DNA of 64,000 nucleotides, taken from positions 868,001 through 932,000 of the forward strand of contig JACJYL010000001.1 of the NCBI GenBank assembly GCA_020636105.1, written 5' to 3'. The notes under the pieces were generated by a model. The model did no database searches. It saw nothing but the letters and a program-made list of their open reading frames with translations, and was not told the origin of the DNA. The translations under genes were made by a program, and so were the position numbers. The DNA is from Lewinellaceae bacterium. GTDB lineage: Bacteria > Bacteroidota > Bacteroidia > Chitinophagales > Saprospiraceae. Of the stretch, positions 27,090-36,318 are shown one piece after another. Each line of letters begins with the position of its first letter. The stretch's first letter is position 1.

Positions 27090-27740
27090 TCACTCTTGTA
27101 ATTTAGCACCATAACAAAGATCCCCCGCATCCCCAAGCCCTGGAACGATATAAGACTTTCCTGTTAACTCTTCATCTATGGCCCCTACCCAAATGGTAAT
27201 ATCAGGAAATTGCCCGCGAAGATAATTTATACCATCTACAGATGCGATAGCCGTGACAATATGTATGACTTCAGGAGTTCCGTAGTCTCTTAAGGATTTT
27301 AAAACAACCTTCATTGAAGCGCCGGTTGCCAACATGGGGTCAATCAGGATTAAGGTTGACCCGTCCAGATCAGGACAAGTAATGTATCCGGCCTTGATGT
27401 CAAAAGAACCGTCCTTGCGATGCCGGCGATAAGCAGAAATAAAAGCACTCCCCGCCTCATCAAAATAATTGAGCAAACCGTTATGCATGGGCAAACCGGC
27501 CCTTAGAATAGTGGCCAAAATGATACGATCATTGGATTTCCGGGATTGGGCAATACCCAGAGGCGTTTCAACCTCGTGATCGACATAATTCAGGGTCTTG
27601 CTTATTTCATAGGCAAAAATCTCTCCCAGTCTTTCGAGGTTCCGCCTGAAACGCATACTGTCCTGCTGGAGGCTTTTATCCCTCAATTCATTGAGGAACT
27701 TGAATACCACACTATTTTGCTCGCTAAGATTGATTATCAT
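27090..27740 (-). CDS. upp: Uracil phosphoribosyltransferase
   Basis: Salvages uracil by joining it to PRPP to make UMP in the cytoplasm. From the ATG at 27740 the protein is 216 residues, the usual size; a TTG start at 27761 would add seven residues with no conservation. The PRPP loop reads LILIDPMLATGAS, and the uracil-binding C-terminus has the family motif YIVPGLGDAGDLCYG. The N-terminal half carries TILRAGLPM, the second PRPP contact. Confidence 0.95.
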   Translation of the reverse strand: MIINLSEQNSVVFKFLNELRDKSLQQDSMRFRRNLERLGEIFAYEISKTLNYVDHEVETPLGIAQSRKSNDRIILATILRAGLPMHNGLLNYFDEAGSAFISAYRRHRKDGSFDIKAGYITCPDLDGSTLILIDPMLATGASMKVVLKSLRDYGTPEVIHIVTAIASVDGINYLRGQFPDITIWVGAIDEELTGKSYIVPGLGDAGDLCYGAKLQE

Positions 27741-27851
27741 TTTGGGTAAATTTAGCCTCAATATAAATAAAATTTCGTCCTGTTTAAACTCCTGGACCCA
27801 TTAAATTTTTGCCCCATAAAAAAGAGGCTTCTTATCTTCAAATGTTGCCGG

Positions 27852-29159
27852 CTAAAGGCATATTTTGACGATTTTCCGGTAAGCATCTTCCCAACCTTTC
27901 CATCCATGAATAGCTGAAAAAGAACTGTTGTGCCACAAAGTGGTAAAGGTGCCGCCATATTTTCTCACCTGCTGCACCAGGGAATAAACTTCATCAACAG
28001 CCTGGTCTGGTGTTAATTTCATATAATTTTTCAAAGTAACATCCATTACCTGAAATGGATAAATAAGAAGAGAGGTGGCGGTTTCCCTTTCCAGGTCATA
28101 CCAGAAAAAGGGACTGGCCATCCCGGCCCTAAAGCCTATATCTTCGGCAAAACCCATGGTGTAATCCGCTTTAACGCCAGCCTGAATCAAAGACCTGTAA
28201 GTTGTTGGAAACGAAAGTTTCAGGTAATGTTGCCTGCTGTTTTCAACAGCACTTTTCTTGATGATAGCCAACCTCAGGATTTCCGCTTCCATTTTTTTAT
28301 AATCGTCGTTCGAAGCGTAAGATGGATGGATGCCGATGGTTTCCCTGGGGCCAATGTTTCTAATGAGTTCCTGGAAAATATGGTTTTTCCAGGAAATACT
28401 TTTATCAAAAGGACCATGCTCTCCCATTAAAAAGAACCAAAGAGGAGTCAAATTATAATGCTTGTGCAATACTTTTAATCTTTCAAAAGTAAAAAAAGGA
28501 TCCTCCTCTCTTCCCAGCCATACCTTTAAGCGGGAGTCCAACATTTGGGTTTTAAAACCAAGAGCATCTTTAGCCCATCCACCAACAGAACGCCACCCCT
28601 TGTGTTGGAAGGCCCAGGCCATATCAACATCGTAAGTAGGCTGAAAATAATATTCCGGGGCCTGTAATTCCAGCCCCGGGAACTTCAACATGAATAGTTC
28701 CCGAAGATATTTTGCCCAAATATTGACAAGGGGTAAATGTAAAAATCCATTTCTGGAAGCAAGGCTTTCCCCGGCAGTAAATCGACCATGGACATCTGCA
28801 TTAAATGGCAGATATTCCTCATAACGGCTCAGCAAAAAGAAAATCATGGCAGGCAGATCGAAATCTATATCCGCACCAGGGGTATCTAAAATAAAAAACC
28901 GTGGAATTTCATCCATTTTTTCAACCTTCAAATCCACCGGCCGGATCGTATTCTCGAAAAGGAATCCTGATGACGGAATGAATATTTCCCGCGCTGAAAG
29001 TCTTTGACTACTATAATTCAAACCACTCCCTTGAAAAGACCTGAATTCATCGCTGTTTCCTGTGAACCGAAAATTCAACCCTAACAATTGCCCTAAAAGA
29101 ACCTCCATGGTGTAGGTCAATCTCGGTGCAATTCCAGTGGTATAAACAAGACATTCCAT
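27852..29159 (-). CDS. Polysaccharide deacetylase-like protein (DUF7033 type)
   Basis: A protein of about 435 residues with the appearance of a divergent polysaccharide deacetylase fused behind a family-specific N-terminal domain. Visible features are FQPTYDVDMAW (a possible metal-binding Asp pair, about residue 175), IGIHPSYAS (His in the position of the deacetylase His motif) and a final FTTLWHNSSFS. The start at 29159 (MECLVYTTG) removes an overlap with the preceding gene and leaves a 23-base gap; an in-frame start at 29222 would add 21 residues overlapping the GT-C gene. It is the last gene of the operon that begins with the glycosyltransferase at 32804, so a role in trimming a surface glycan is likely. 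Confidence 0.75.
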   Translation of the reverse strand: MECLVYTTGIAPRLTYTMEVLLGQLLGLNFRFTGNSDEFRSFQGSGLNYSSQRLSAREIFIPSSGFLFENTIRPVDLKVEKMDEIPRFFILDTPGADIDFDLPAMIFFLLSRYEEYLPFNADVHGRFTAGESLASRNGFLHLPLVNIWAKYLRELFMLKFPGLELQAPEYYFQPTYDVDMAWAFQHKGWRSVGGWAKDALGFKTQMLDSRLKVWLGREEDPFFTFERLKVLHKHYNLTPLWFFLMGEHGPFDKSISWKNHIFQELIRNIGPRETIGIHPSYASNDDYKKMEAEILRLAIIKKSAVENSRQHYLKLSFPTTYRSLIQAGVKADYTMGFAEDIGFRAGMASPFFWYDLERETATSLLIYPFQVMDVTLKNYMKLTPDQAVDEVYSLVQQVRKYGGTFTTLWHNSSFSAIHGWKGWEDAYRKIVKICL

Positions 29160-29182
29160 AAATGACGACAAAAATCGGTTGA

Positions 29183-30517
29183 TTAAGATTCCTGTTTCAA
29201 AGATAAATATTTTGGCCGCCAAAGCTCTATCGCAGCCCAGCTAAAAACCAAAATATACTCAATTCCGACGACCCAAAGGTTTTCAAAGAAGGGGTCGTAA
29301 GTGTAATTAATATAGGTCAAAGTAATTAACCCCGACCAAAGCACCGCAAAGCGAAAATGAGTAAATATGGAAAGGGCAAGCGGAAGCAGCACATACCAGG
29401 GGTGCACAGTAGGGGTAAATGACAGGTAAAGACAAATGGCAAACAGCATTTTATGCATCAGACTTCCCCCGGTCAGGTCTTTTTCTTTTATGGCAACCAA
29501 TAGAATGCCCAGGAAGGTCAAGCTTGCCAGGATCGGTCCGATGAACTTGATCAGGTTGAAGCCGCTGATGATATAACCAACGTATCTCACCAGGTAATAA
29601 ATGCTGGCGTTGAATTCAAATTTTCGAAAATAAAGGTCAAGACTTTCTCCAAAATGATCAAAAAAAACGCCGTTGATCAAGGGGATAAATAAGACCAAAA
29701 GCGTTACACCCAAAACGGCAAAATAAGCCATCGATTTTTTCCACCCTAACCTTTTTATGAAAAACATCAAAAACAATAAAGGCAACAATTTTGAGGCCAC
29801 CGCCAGTGCCATAGCTATAGCCGAAAGGTAAATCCGCCGGGTAAACAGCCAGAAAATCCCAATCATTAAAAAGAAAATCATTACCCCCTCAAAATGAAGA
29901 TTCCCGGTGATCTCAATAATGACCAGTGGATTCAAAGCATATAATAAGGTATTCTTTACAGGAAGTTTCAGGTGATTCAAAAGCCTGGGTAAAATAAATA
30001 TAGTCCCCGCCTCAAAAGCGAAAATCACTATTTTCATCACCACAGTACTCCAGTAAATGCTATGGGGAAATAACCAGGTTCCCAGGGTAAAAACAACCTG
30101 GGCCACGGGAGGATAAATGGTATAATGGTCAGGAGAATTGAGTCCGGCATAAAGATTTTGATCCAGCCAGGGCCTGGCCCAACCTTCTGCCATGATTTCA
30201 TCGGGCAAATAATTAAAAGGATTATGACCATGACAGATCAGGCGACCGTCCCAGATGAACCGGTAGATATCATCAGAAAGTTGTGGAAAAGCAAAAATCA
30301 AAAAAAAACGAACCAGCAGGGCGAGCATAAAATAAAAAGGCAGATCCTCCGTTTTTGCCCTCTGCCAAATCATAAAAAAAGCAAAAAAAGCAAAAGCATA
30401 TCCCCCAAAAATAAGCTCAAAGTCAGATTGACCTGCCAGGAAGCCCAATACCAACAGAGGTATCATAAATAGCCCCCCCAAGGCAATGGATCCTTTATTA
30501 AATGCTATTTTCGACAT
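29183..30517 (-). CDS. GT-C type membrane glycosyltransferase (mannosyltransferase-like)
   Basis: A 444-residue polytopic protein with about eleven hydrophobic segments. The first periplasmic loop holds the acidic motif LSDDIYRFIWDGR typical of GT-C enzymes that use polyprenyl-phosphate sugars, followed by NPFNYLPDE and YTIYPPVAQ. The pattern matches the mannosyltransferase (DUF2029/GT87-like) group. It should transfer a sugar on the outer face of the inner membrane. It lies 12 bases after the family-2 glycosyltransferase gene in the same operon, next to a Dpm1-like enzyme that could supply its donor. Confidence 0.8.
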   Translation of the reverse strand: MSKIAFNKGSIALGGLFMIPLLVLGFLAGQSDFELIFGGYAFAFFAFFMIWQRAKTEDLPFYFMLALLVRFFLIFAFPQLSDDIYRFIWDGRLICHGHNPFNYLPDEIMAEGWARPWLDQNLYAGLNSPDHYTIYPPVAQVVFTLGTWLFPHSIYWSTVVMKIVIFAFEAGTIFILPRLLNHLKLPVKNTLLYALNPLVIIEITGNLHFEGVMIFFLMIGIFWLFTRRIYLSAIAMALAVASKLLPLLFLMFFIKRLGWKKSMAYFAVLGVTLLVLFIPLINGVFFDHFGESLDLYFRKFEFNASIYYLVRYVGYIISGFNLIKFIGPILASLTFLGILLVAIKEKDLTGGSLMHKMLFAICLYLSFTPTVHPWYVLLPLALSIFTHFRFAVLWSGLITLTYINYTYDPFFENLWVVGIEYILVFSWAAIELWRPKYLSLKQES

Positions 30518-30529
30518 ACTGTCTTATTC

Positions 30530-32104
30530 CTACCCTGCGACCCGCAAATGTTTGACGGTGAAGAAAAAGATACCGCCGTACCCAATAAACAACATCAGGT
30601 GGAAAAAGAAAAAAGTCGTATTCTGCAGGTAGAGGCCTAAAATCATCGCCCCCAGGAAATATAGGGCCAGTAGTCCTTCAAATACTGTGGTCCACGAAAG
30701 TTTGGCATTGACGTACTTCTTGCTTTTTACCGTATCAGCAATATCTTTAATGTTGAATTTCGGGGTTCTTACAAAAGGAGATTTTTTGCCCATAAAACCC
30801 TGGATCACCGCGATGGAATTATGAAGGGACAAGCCCATTGAAAGACTCAGAAATAAGGGAAAAAGCAAAACAAAATTCACTATTTGCTTTAAGGGGCTTA
30901 TCCCTTTATGAACGTCTGCCTGAACATTGGCTACATAATAAACAGCAATGACAGAAAGGAATCCTGCCAGGAAAATACCGAAGAAATTTTTACTGATTCC
31001 TGCATTGAAAATATCCCCCAGGAAATATAATAAAGGTACACTGAACACGCCGATGATAAATACAAAAACAAAAATGGAACTGGCCAGCAAGTGAACCGTC
31101 GTGTGGATCTTTTCCGGGAAAGGCATAGATGATCTCCAAATGGTAGGCAGCATTTTTTTGGCCGTTTCAGCCCCGCCTTTCATCCAGCGGAATTGTTGAG
31201 ATTTAAGGCTGTTCATCTCAACGGGAAGTTCTGCCGGTGAAACAACTTCTTCCAGGAAATGAATCTTCCAGCCCCTAAGTTGGGCCCGTATGCTGAGGTC
31301 AAGATCTTCAGTGAGTGTGTCCGCTTCCCATCCTCCGGCATCTTCAATGGCTTTCCTTCTCCAGACTCCGGCCGTGCCGTTAAACTGCAACATATGTTCT
31401 CCCACCATGCGACCTTTCTGTTCCACCGTAAAGTGAACGTTCAACTGCAAAGCCTGCAAACGAGTAATCAGAGAATAGTTGCCATTGATATGCTCCCAAC
31501 GGGTTTGAACCACGCCCACTTTTTCATCATCGAAATAAGGAATAGTGGTTTTTAAAAAGTCGGTTTTGGGAAGAAAATCTGCATCAAAGATAGCAATAAA
31601 TTCGCCTTTGGCCACCTGGGTGGCTGCCTTTAAAGCTCCTGCTTTAAACCCCTTGCGATCGGACCGGGTAATATGGACAATGTCCAACCCTTTCGCTTTA
31701 TATTCATTTACTTTATTTCGGGTAATCTCGACTGTTTCATCAGTAGAATCATCCAACACCTGAATTTCAAGACGGTCATGCGGATAATCAAATTCCGCAA
31801 CAGTATCAATCAACCGCTCCACCACATACATCTCGTTGAAAATGGGCAACTGAACCGTGACGAAGGGATAATCAAAATCCCCGGCTTCAGCGGATTCCGT
31901 TTCTATCTGGTCTTCGCCGGCCATAACCATTTTTCTGGATTCAATTTTATTTTGAGCAGCGGTAAGTGCTGAAGCATTAGCAGCATCTTTTGCATGCCCT
32001 CTCTTGTAATGATAAAGCAAATTGAACTGAAAAAGACAGTAGATCGTAATGTAACCCAACGCTACCGTGTAAATAATGAAAACTATTGCTCCTAATATTG
32101 GCAT
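30530..32104 (-). CDS. Membrane family-2 glycosyltransferase, cellulose-synthase-like
   Basis: A 524-residue processive-type glycosyltransferase. An N-terminal membrane helix (residues 1-25) precedes the GT-A domain, whose catalytic motifs are complete: the first Asp in VLDDSTDET, the metal-binding FDADF, EDLDLS and QQFRWMKGG. Four or so membrane helices follow in the C-terminal third. The motifs match the CESA/CslA-like group that makes beta-linked polysaccharides or glucomannan-like chains; no PilZ domain is present. It is one base from the upstream glycosyltransferase gene, so the two are translated together. Confidence 0.88.
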   Translation of the reverse strand: MPILGAIVFIIYTVALGYITIYCLFQFNLLYHYKRGHAKDAANASALTAAQNKIESRKMVMAGEDQIETESAEAGDFDYPFVTVQLPIFNEMYVVERLIDTVAEFDYPHDRLEIQVLDDSTDETVEITRNKVNEYKAKGLDIVHITRSDRKGFKAGALKAATQVAKGEFIAIFDADFLPKTDFLKTTIPYFDDEKVGVVQTRWEHINGNYSLITRLQALQLNVHFTVEQKGRMVGEHMLQFNGTAGVWRRKAIEDAGGWEADTLTEDLDLSIRAQLRGWKIHFLEEVVSPAELPVEMNSLKSQQFRWMKGGAETAKKMLPTIWRSSMPFPEKIHTTVHLLASSIFVFVFIIGVFSVPLLYFLGDIFNAGISKNFFGIFLAGFLSVIAVYYVANVQADVHKGISPLKQIVNFVLLFPLFLSLSMGLSLHNSIAVIQGFMGKKSPFVRTPKFNIKDIADTVKSKKYVNAKLSWTTVFEGLLALYFLGAMILGLYLQNTTFFFFHLMLFIGYGGIFFFTVKHLRVAG

Positions 32105-32105
32105 T

Positions 32106-32804
32106 TTAAAATAATTTAAAAATGGTCCATAAAATTTTAAACCCTGCGAGAATCGTTCCTTTTACTGTCCCGGAAACTTTGGAAACACCAATGCGTCTCC
32201 TGTAAGTAACGGGTATTTCTGTGCTTTTTAGCTTCAATTTGGCAGCCTTCACCTGCATCTCAACGGTCCATCCAAAGTTTGGATCGGCCATTTCCATTTG
32301 CAGTAAACTGGTCCATTTCACAGCCCTGAAGGGGCCCAGGTCTGTAAATTTGTAGTTATAAAAAAAACGGATAAGTGTAGTTGCCAGCCAATTTCCAAAA
32401 ATTTGTTGAGGCATCATGGCTCCTTTTTCAAGACTACCAAGTGTTCTGGAACCTATTACGAGATCAAAATTATTATTGACAATCGGGATGATCAATTCGG
32501 GCATTTCTTCCGGATGATCGGAATAGTCCCCATCCAGAAATACGACTATGTCGGGTTGATCGTTAAGATCTTTTCTTTTCAAATACGCTATTCCCTTCAA
32601 ACAGGCACTGCCATAACCCTTTAGCGGCTGGTCCAAAACGATTGCCCCGGCACCTGCGGCCACCTCTGCAGTTTTATCGGTGCTGCCATTATTACATACC
32701 AAAATGTCCCTCACCAGGTTTTTTGGAATATCGGCAATCACCTTCCCTATTGAATCCTCCTCATTGTAAGCAGGGATGATCACATCCACTTTGGGTGGTT
32801 CCAA
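32106..32804 (-). CDS. Family-2 glycosyltransferase, polyprenyl-phosphate sugar synthase-like
   Basis: A 232-residue Dpm1-like enzyme. The GT-A motifs are VDVIIPAYNEEDSIGKVI at the N-terminus, the nucleotide-binding NNGSTDKT and the metal-binding FLDGDYSDHPEE. The final residues (GTILAGFKILWTIFKLF) are hydrophobic and may touch the membrane. Enzymes of this form transfer mannose or glucose from a nucleotide sugar to polyprenyl phosphate. It is the first gene of the operon 32804-27852. A minus-strand TATCTTTG element at 32829-32836 lies 25 bases upstream and is the likely promoter. Confidence 0.85.
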   Translation of the reverse strand: MEPPKVDVIIPAYNEEDSIGKVIADIPKNLVRDILVCNNGSTDKTAEVAAGAGAIVLDQPLKGYGSACLKGIAYLKRKDLNDQPDIVVFLDGDYSDHPEEMPELIIPIVNNNFDLVIGSRTLGSLEKGAMMPQQIFGNWLATTLIRFFYNYKFTDLGPFRAVKWTSLLQMEMADPNFGWTVEMQVKAAKLKLKSTEIPVTYRRRIGVSKVSGTVKGTILAGFKILWTIFKLF

Positions 32805-32828
32805 ATTTAGTCATTTTTTTAGTGACCG

Positions 32829-32836
32829 CAAAGATA
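32829..32836 (-). promoter_or_regulatory. Candidate -7 element of the glycan operon
   Basis: Minus-strand TATCTTTG followed by CGG, an exact TAnnTTTG match, 25 bases upstream of the first gene of the operon. No clear -33 TTG. Confidence 0.45.
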
Positions 32837-32998
32837 GAAGAATTTTAAATAAATCTTATGTGGTAATTTTATCAGGAGAAAATACATCCGTCCAAGATTT
32901 AATGAGATTGAAAGACTGTATGAGACGGGGAAACTCAAAACATATCAATATGATAGGCTTCTCGCCTCCAGGCATGGGCACATTCATTCATTTTCTCA

Positions 32999-33889
32999 TC
33001 AATACCCAAATCGTTTAAGCATCTGGTCATCATCGCGCCAGTTTTCTTTGATTTTCACAAAAAGTTCGAGGAATACTTTTTGCTGAAGGAAAACTTCGAG
33101 GTCTTTTCGTGCCTCCGTGCCGAGTTTTTTGATGGCGCTCCCGGCTTTTCCGATGATGATGGCCTTTTGTGTCTTTCTGGCTACGTATATGTCAGCGGCA
33201 ATTCTGACCAGGTCCTCGCCGCTATTGGTTTGAGTCTCTTTGAACGAAGTAACGATCACCTCACAGGAATAGGGAACTTCCTGCTCGTAAAGGAGTAATA
33301 TTTTTTCACGGATAATCTCGCTGACGAAAAAGCGTTCCGGCCGATCGGTGAGCTGATCTTTAGGATAATAAACCGGTCCTTCAGGCAAATTTTCCAACAA
33401 GAGGTCAAATAAAGTATCTGTATTTTGTTTGTGCAGGGCTGCGATAGGTATTGTTTCCGTAAATTCAACCTGCTCATTCCACCACTTTATTTTCTCAGCC
33501 ACCTTGTCCGAAGTGGAAACATCGACTTTATTGATGATCAGAAACAAAGGTACCTCAACTTTTTTTAGCCTTTCAAGAAAAGGGTCACTAGCCTCATATT
33601 CCTCCAGCATATCAGTAACAAAAAGCATAATGTCTGAATCTTCAAAAGTGGATTGCACAGAACTATTCATGGCTTTTTGCATCCGGTAAGCTGGGTCTTT
33701 GATCACCCCGGGGGTATCTGAGAAGACCATTTGAAAATCGTCCCCGCTCAAAATACCCATGATCCGGTGACGGGTGGTCTGGGGTTTGTTGGTAATAATA
33801 GACATCCGCTCCCCCACCAGGGCATTGGTCAGGGTTGATTTTCCAACATTCGGACGGCCTACGATATTTATAAATCCTGATCTGTGCAT
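32999..33889 (-). CDS. era: GTPase Era
   Basis: A 296-residue GTPase that binds the 3' end of 16S rRNA and assists assembly of the 30S subunit. The nucleotide motifs are GRPNVGKST (residues 11-19), the switch PQTTRH, DTPG and NKVD, with IAAL for the G5 loop. The C-terminal KH RNA-binding domain includes VIIGKAGSAIKKLG. The start codon overlaps the stop codon of the upstream unknown gene by one base (TAATG), which points to translational coupling. Confidence 0.97.
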   Translation of the reverse strand: MHRSGFINIVGRPNVGKSTLTNALVGERMSIITNKPQTTRHRIMGILSGDDFQMVFSDTPGVIKDPAYRMQKAMNSSVQSTFEDSDIMLFVTDMLEEYEASDPFLERLKKVEVPLFLIINKVDVSTSDKVAEKIKWWNEQVEFTETIPIAALHKQNTDTLFDLLLENLPEGPVYYPKDQLTDRPERFFVSEIIREKILLLYEQEVPYSCEVIVTSFKETQTNSGEDLVRIAADIYVARKTQKAIIIGKAGSAIKKLGTEARKDLEVFLQQKVFLELFVKIKENWRDDDQMLKRFGY

Positions 33890-34470
33890 TATCCTAATTG
33901 TTTTCCGGACTTCATCATCAATAATTCAACGGCTTGTTCTACCAATTCCGGCTTGAGTATCCGCCATTTATCCAACATTATTTTCGGTCCAAAATTAACA
34001 TAAAATTGCAAACGTGTCTGCTCCATCTCTTCGATAACGTGTTTTAGTGGATTTAAAAAACAAACCCACCCGTTATCATCCTTAATATCATCCCACCATT
34101 CTTCGTAATAACTGTCATCCGAACCATGAAAATTATAGACGTTTTCAACGATGAGTACAAATTTATAGATACCATGCTTAACCATCCCGTCTATCACATT
34201 ACGTTTTAGTTCCATAATGTCATTGTGAAGCGCATCATTCCATTCTCCAATAAATTCCATAATGGCAAAGGAAGCATCGTAATCCACGAATATAACCTTC
34301 AAGTAGAGTGTGGAGGATCCGAAAAAATCCCATTGGGGGTGAATGAAATAGTTGTAAACCTTATGGGTATAATGGAATTCATCATTCTTACGACCATAAA
34401 AAGGGCTTTTTTTGTCCTTCGAGGCTTCATACTGATCCTGCCACCTGTGATAGGGTTCAATGTCGTGCAT
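33889..34470 (-). CDS. Unknown protein coupled to era
   Basis: I do not recognise a domain in this 193-residue protein. It has no signal peptide or membrane segment. It is rich in aromatic and acidic residues (for example DDSYYEEWWDD near residue 120) and reads as a soluble alpha/beta fold. The stop codon shares a base with the era start codon, so the two proteins are made together and it may serve ribosome assembly or be a housekeeping protein specific to the Bacteroidota. No other evidence supports a function. Confidence 0.75.
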   Translation of the reverse strand: MHDIEPYHRWQDQYEASKDKKSPFYGRKNDEFHYTHKVYNYFIHPQWDFFGSSTLYLKVIFVDYDASFAIMEFIGEWNDALHNDIMELKRNVIDGMVKHGIYKFVLIVENVYNFHGSDDSYYEEWWDDIKDDNGWVCFLNPLKHVIEEMEQTRLQFYVNFGPKIMLDKWRILKPELVEQAVELLMMKSGKQLG

Positions 34471-34520
34471 TTGTAGTAAAGCTTATTTACTTGAAAATTT
34501 TAAAAATCTAAAGCAACATC

Positions 34521-36017
34521 TCATTTCCTTTCCATTAAAACCGCAGACGCTCCTTTAAAGTTTATGGCTTTGACCACTTCAAAGGATTTTAACAAAACGC
34601 CCATTTCTTTATCCTTTTCAACGCGGGCCGATTCGGATATCAGGTGCGAATATATGACCCAAATTCTATTGGCAGGCTGCTCGTTAATATGAAATATTTC
34701 AGGAGCAGGATTTAATCGCCAGTCTCCTTCAACGTAGTGATCAAAATGATACTTTGTTTTGTTTTTATGCAGTAACGTGTAAAAAGTAAACGCAGGTTTA
34801 GCACTGTGATTGATATAGAGCAAATCATTGGGAAGGTGCTGCTTTTCGACAACATCCAGTACCTGCCTGATCTCCTCAATTTCATACCGGGTCCACAAAT
34901 ATTTAGCTCCGTCATGAATACTGAGGGTTATAATGGTAAAAATGACGACCACGGTTTTTACCCAGATCCGGTTGATATCAAATAATTTTTGGATTCCCAT
35001 ACCGATGACCATCAATAATATAGGAATGAAAAAAAGCGTCAGCCTGGGAATAAGGGAATACTGATGCAACGTGGAGGCAAAAAATACCGCCAAAATAGGA
35101 AGCAAAAGCAAAACGGCTTTTTTCCAATCTTGTCTGATCAAAAAAAAGAGCCCGAAAATCAGTCCTGACAAGCCTGTCAGCAAGGCCAAAATAGTATGGC
35201 CGACAACCGTGCCCAAGATAGACTGAAAAATTGTCCCATATTGCTGAATATCTGCCATGCTGGCCGGGAAACCCGGGAGAAAATAAATGCTATGGTAATT
35301 TTGCAGGTAATCGCTTTCTACATCCGTTTTGAGAATGGCAAAATAATAGAGTCCAAAACTTGCCAGCCAAAGCGCTACCATTCCCAAAATGCTGAATAAT
35401 ACGCCTTTTTTCCATTGAGGATAGGATTCGATCATAAAAAAGATTCCCACCCCTGCCAAAATAAACACAGAAGGCATAGAGAACCAAATGATTGTTATTC
35501 CGATTAAGGCCCACTTAGAAAATGCTTTCCAGCCCCACGGCAATTGTTGTGTCAGTGCCAAATTCAATAACAGGAGGGCAAACATCACATCCGAGGCATA
35601 TTGTTTTCCCTCTGTACCGAAATGAAGATAATACTCCGAAAATGAGAACATAAAAAAAATGAACAATAGTCCGATTCCGGGTTTAATAAACCGTAAGGAG
35701 AGTTTATAAAATAACCATAGGGACAACAGGCTACATAGTAAAGGAAAAAAGCGCACTCCGAACTCCGTGGCACCAAGCCACCATACATTTATTTTTTGTA
35801 CGCATAAAAATAAAGGAGGGGCATATTGTTCATAATCCAGGGTCCTGAAAAAATCCCATGGCCTCTTTTCTACCACATTCCTGGCCAGGTTGGCTTCATC
35901 AAGAAAGAAAGATCGATTTTGAAAGAAAATAAGTACCCGGACCAGACCGCCTGTCAACAGGATTCCTTCCAGTAGCCTTAGACTGTAACGATTAATATCT
36001 TTTAAATTGAACCCCAT
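34521..36017 (-). CDS. GT39-like membrane glycosyltransferase
   Basis: A polytopic protein of about 498 residues with some ten or more membrane helices and a soluble C-terminal domain of roughly 100 residues. The first loop has FFLDEANLARN, the acidic pair typical of ArnT/PMT-type (GT39/GT83) transferases, and the later part shows the loop pattern of that fold (HQYSLIPRLTLFFIPILL). It should use a polyprenyl-phosphate sugar to modify a lipid, glycan or protein outside the cytoplasm. The start at 36017 (MGFNLKDINRY) is chosen over one at 36068 which would add 17 basic residues. It lies 50 bases upstream of the era-coupled gene; functional link unclear. Confidence 0.75.
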   Translation of the reverse strand: MGFNLKDINRYSLRLLEGILLTGGLVRVLIFFQNRSFFLDEANLARNVVEKRPWDFFRTLDYEQYAPPLFLCVQKINVWWLGATEFGVRFFPLLCSLLSLWLFYKLSLRFIKPGIGLLFIFFMFSFSEYYLHFGTEGKQYASDVMFALLLLNLALTQQLPWGWKAFSKWALIGITIIWFSMPSVFILAGVGIFFMIESYPQWKKGVLFSILGMVALWLASFGLYYFAILKTDVESDYLQNYHSIYFLPGFPASMADIQQYGTIFQSILGTVVGHTILALLTGLSGLIFGLFFLIRQDWKKAVLLLLPILAVFFASTLHQYSLIPRLTLFFIPILLMVIGMGIQKLFDINRIWVKTVVVIFTIITLSIHDGAKYLWTRYEIEEIRQVLDVVEKQHLPNDLLYINHSAKPAFTFYTLLHKNKTKYHFDHYVEGDWRLNPAPEIFHINEQPANRIWVIYSHLISESARVEKDKEMGVLLKSFEVVKAINFKGASAVLMERK

Positions 36018-36185
36018 GCTAAACTTGCCCTTCTTTAAATTTAGCGCAAATAGCAAAAAACTTTTCAAAACAAGAACTCATCCGGGAATAAATACGAGTA
36101 TGTTTAAATTTCCAACCAACCTCCAGCATTGAATTGGGTTAAAAACGGTTACCTTCTAAGAACATCTCTGCCACTTTGTCACACA

Positions 36186-36193
36186 TAAATTTG
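36186..36193 (+). promoter_or_regulatory. Candidate -7 element of the dnaK promoter
   Basis: TAAATTTG matches TAnnTTTG exactly and lies about 125 bases before the dnaK start. A -33 TTG at the standard spacing is not evident, so a different sigma factor or a heat-shock arrangement cannot be excluded. No CIRCE-type inverted repeat (TTAGCACTC) was found. Confidence 0.35.
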
Positions 36194-36318
36194 TCATGAC
36201 TGCCGAAAACTGATACTTTAAAGGATTACTTCCGAATATTTGTCATTTTTAAAAAATGGCATAACCATTGATGTTAGGTAGTTGTGAACAAAATTTGAAA
36301 AATTTAAACCTAATAAAT

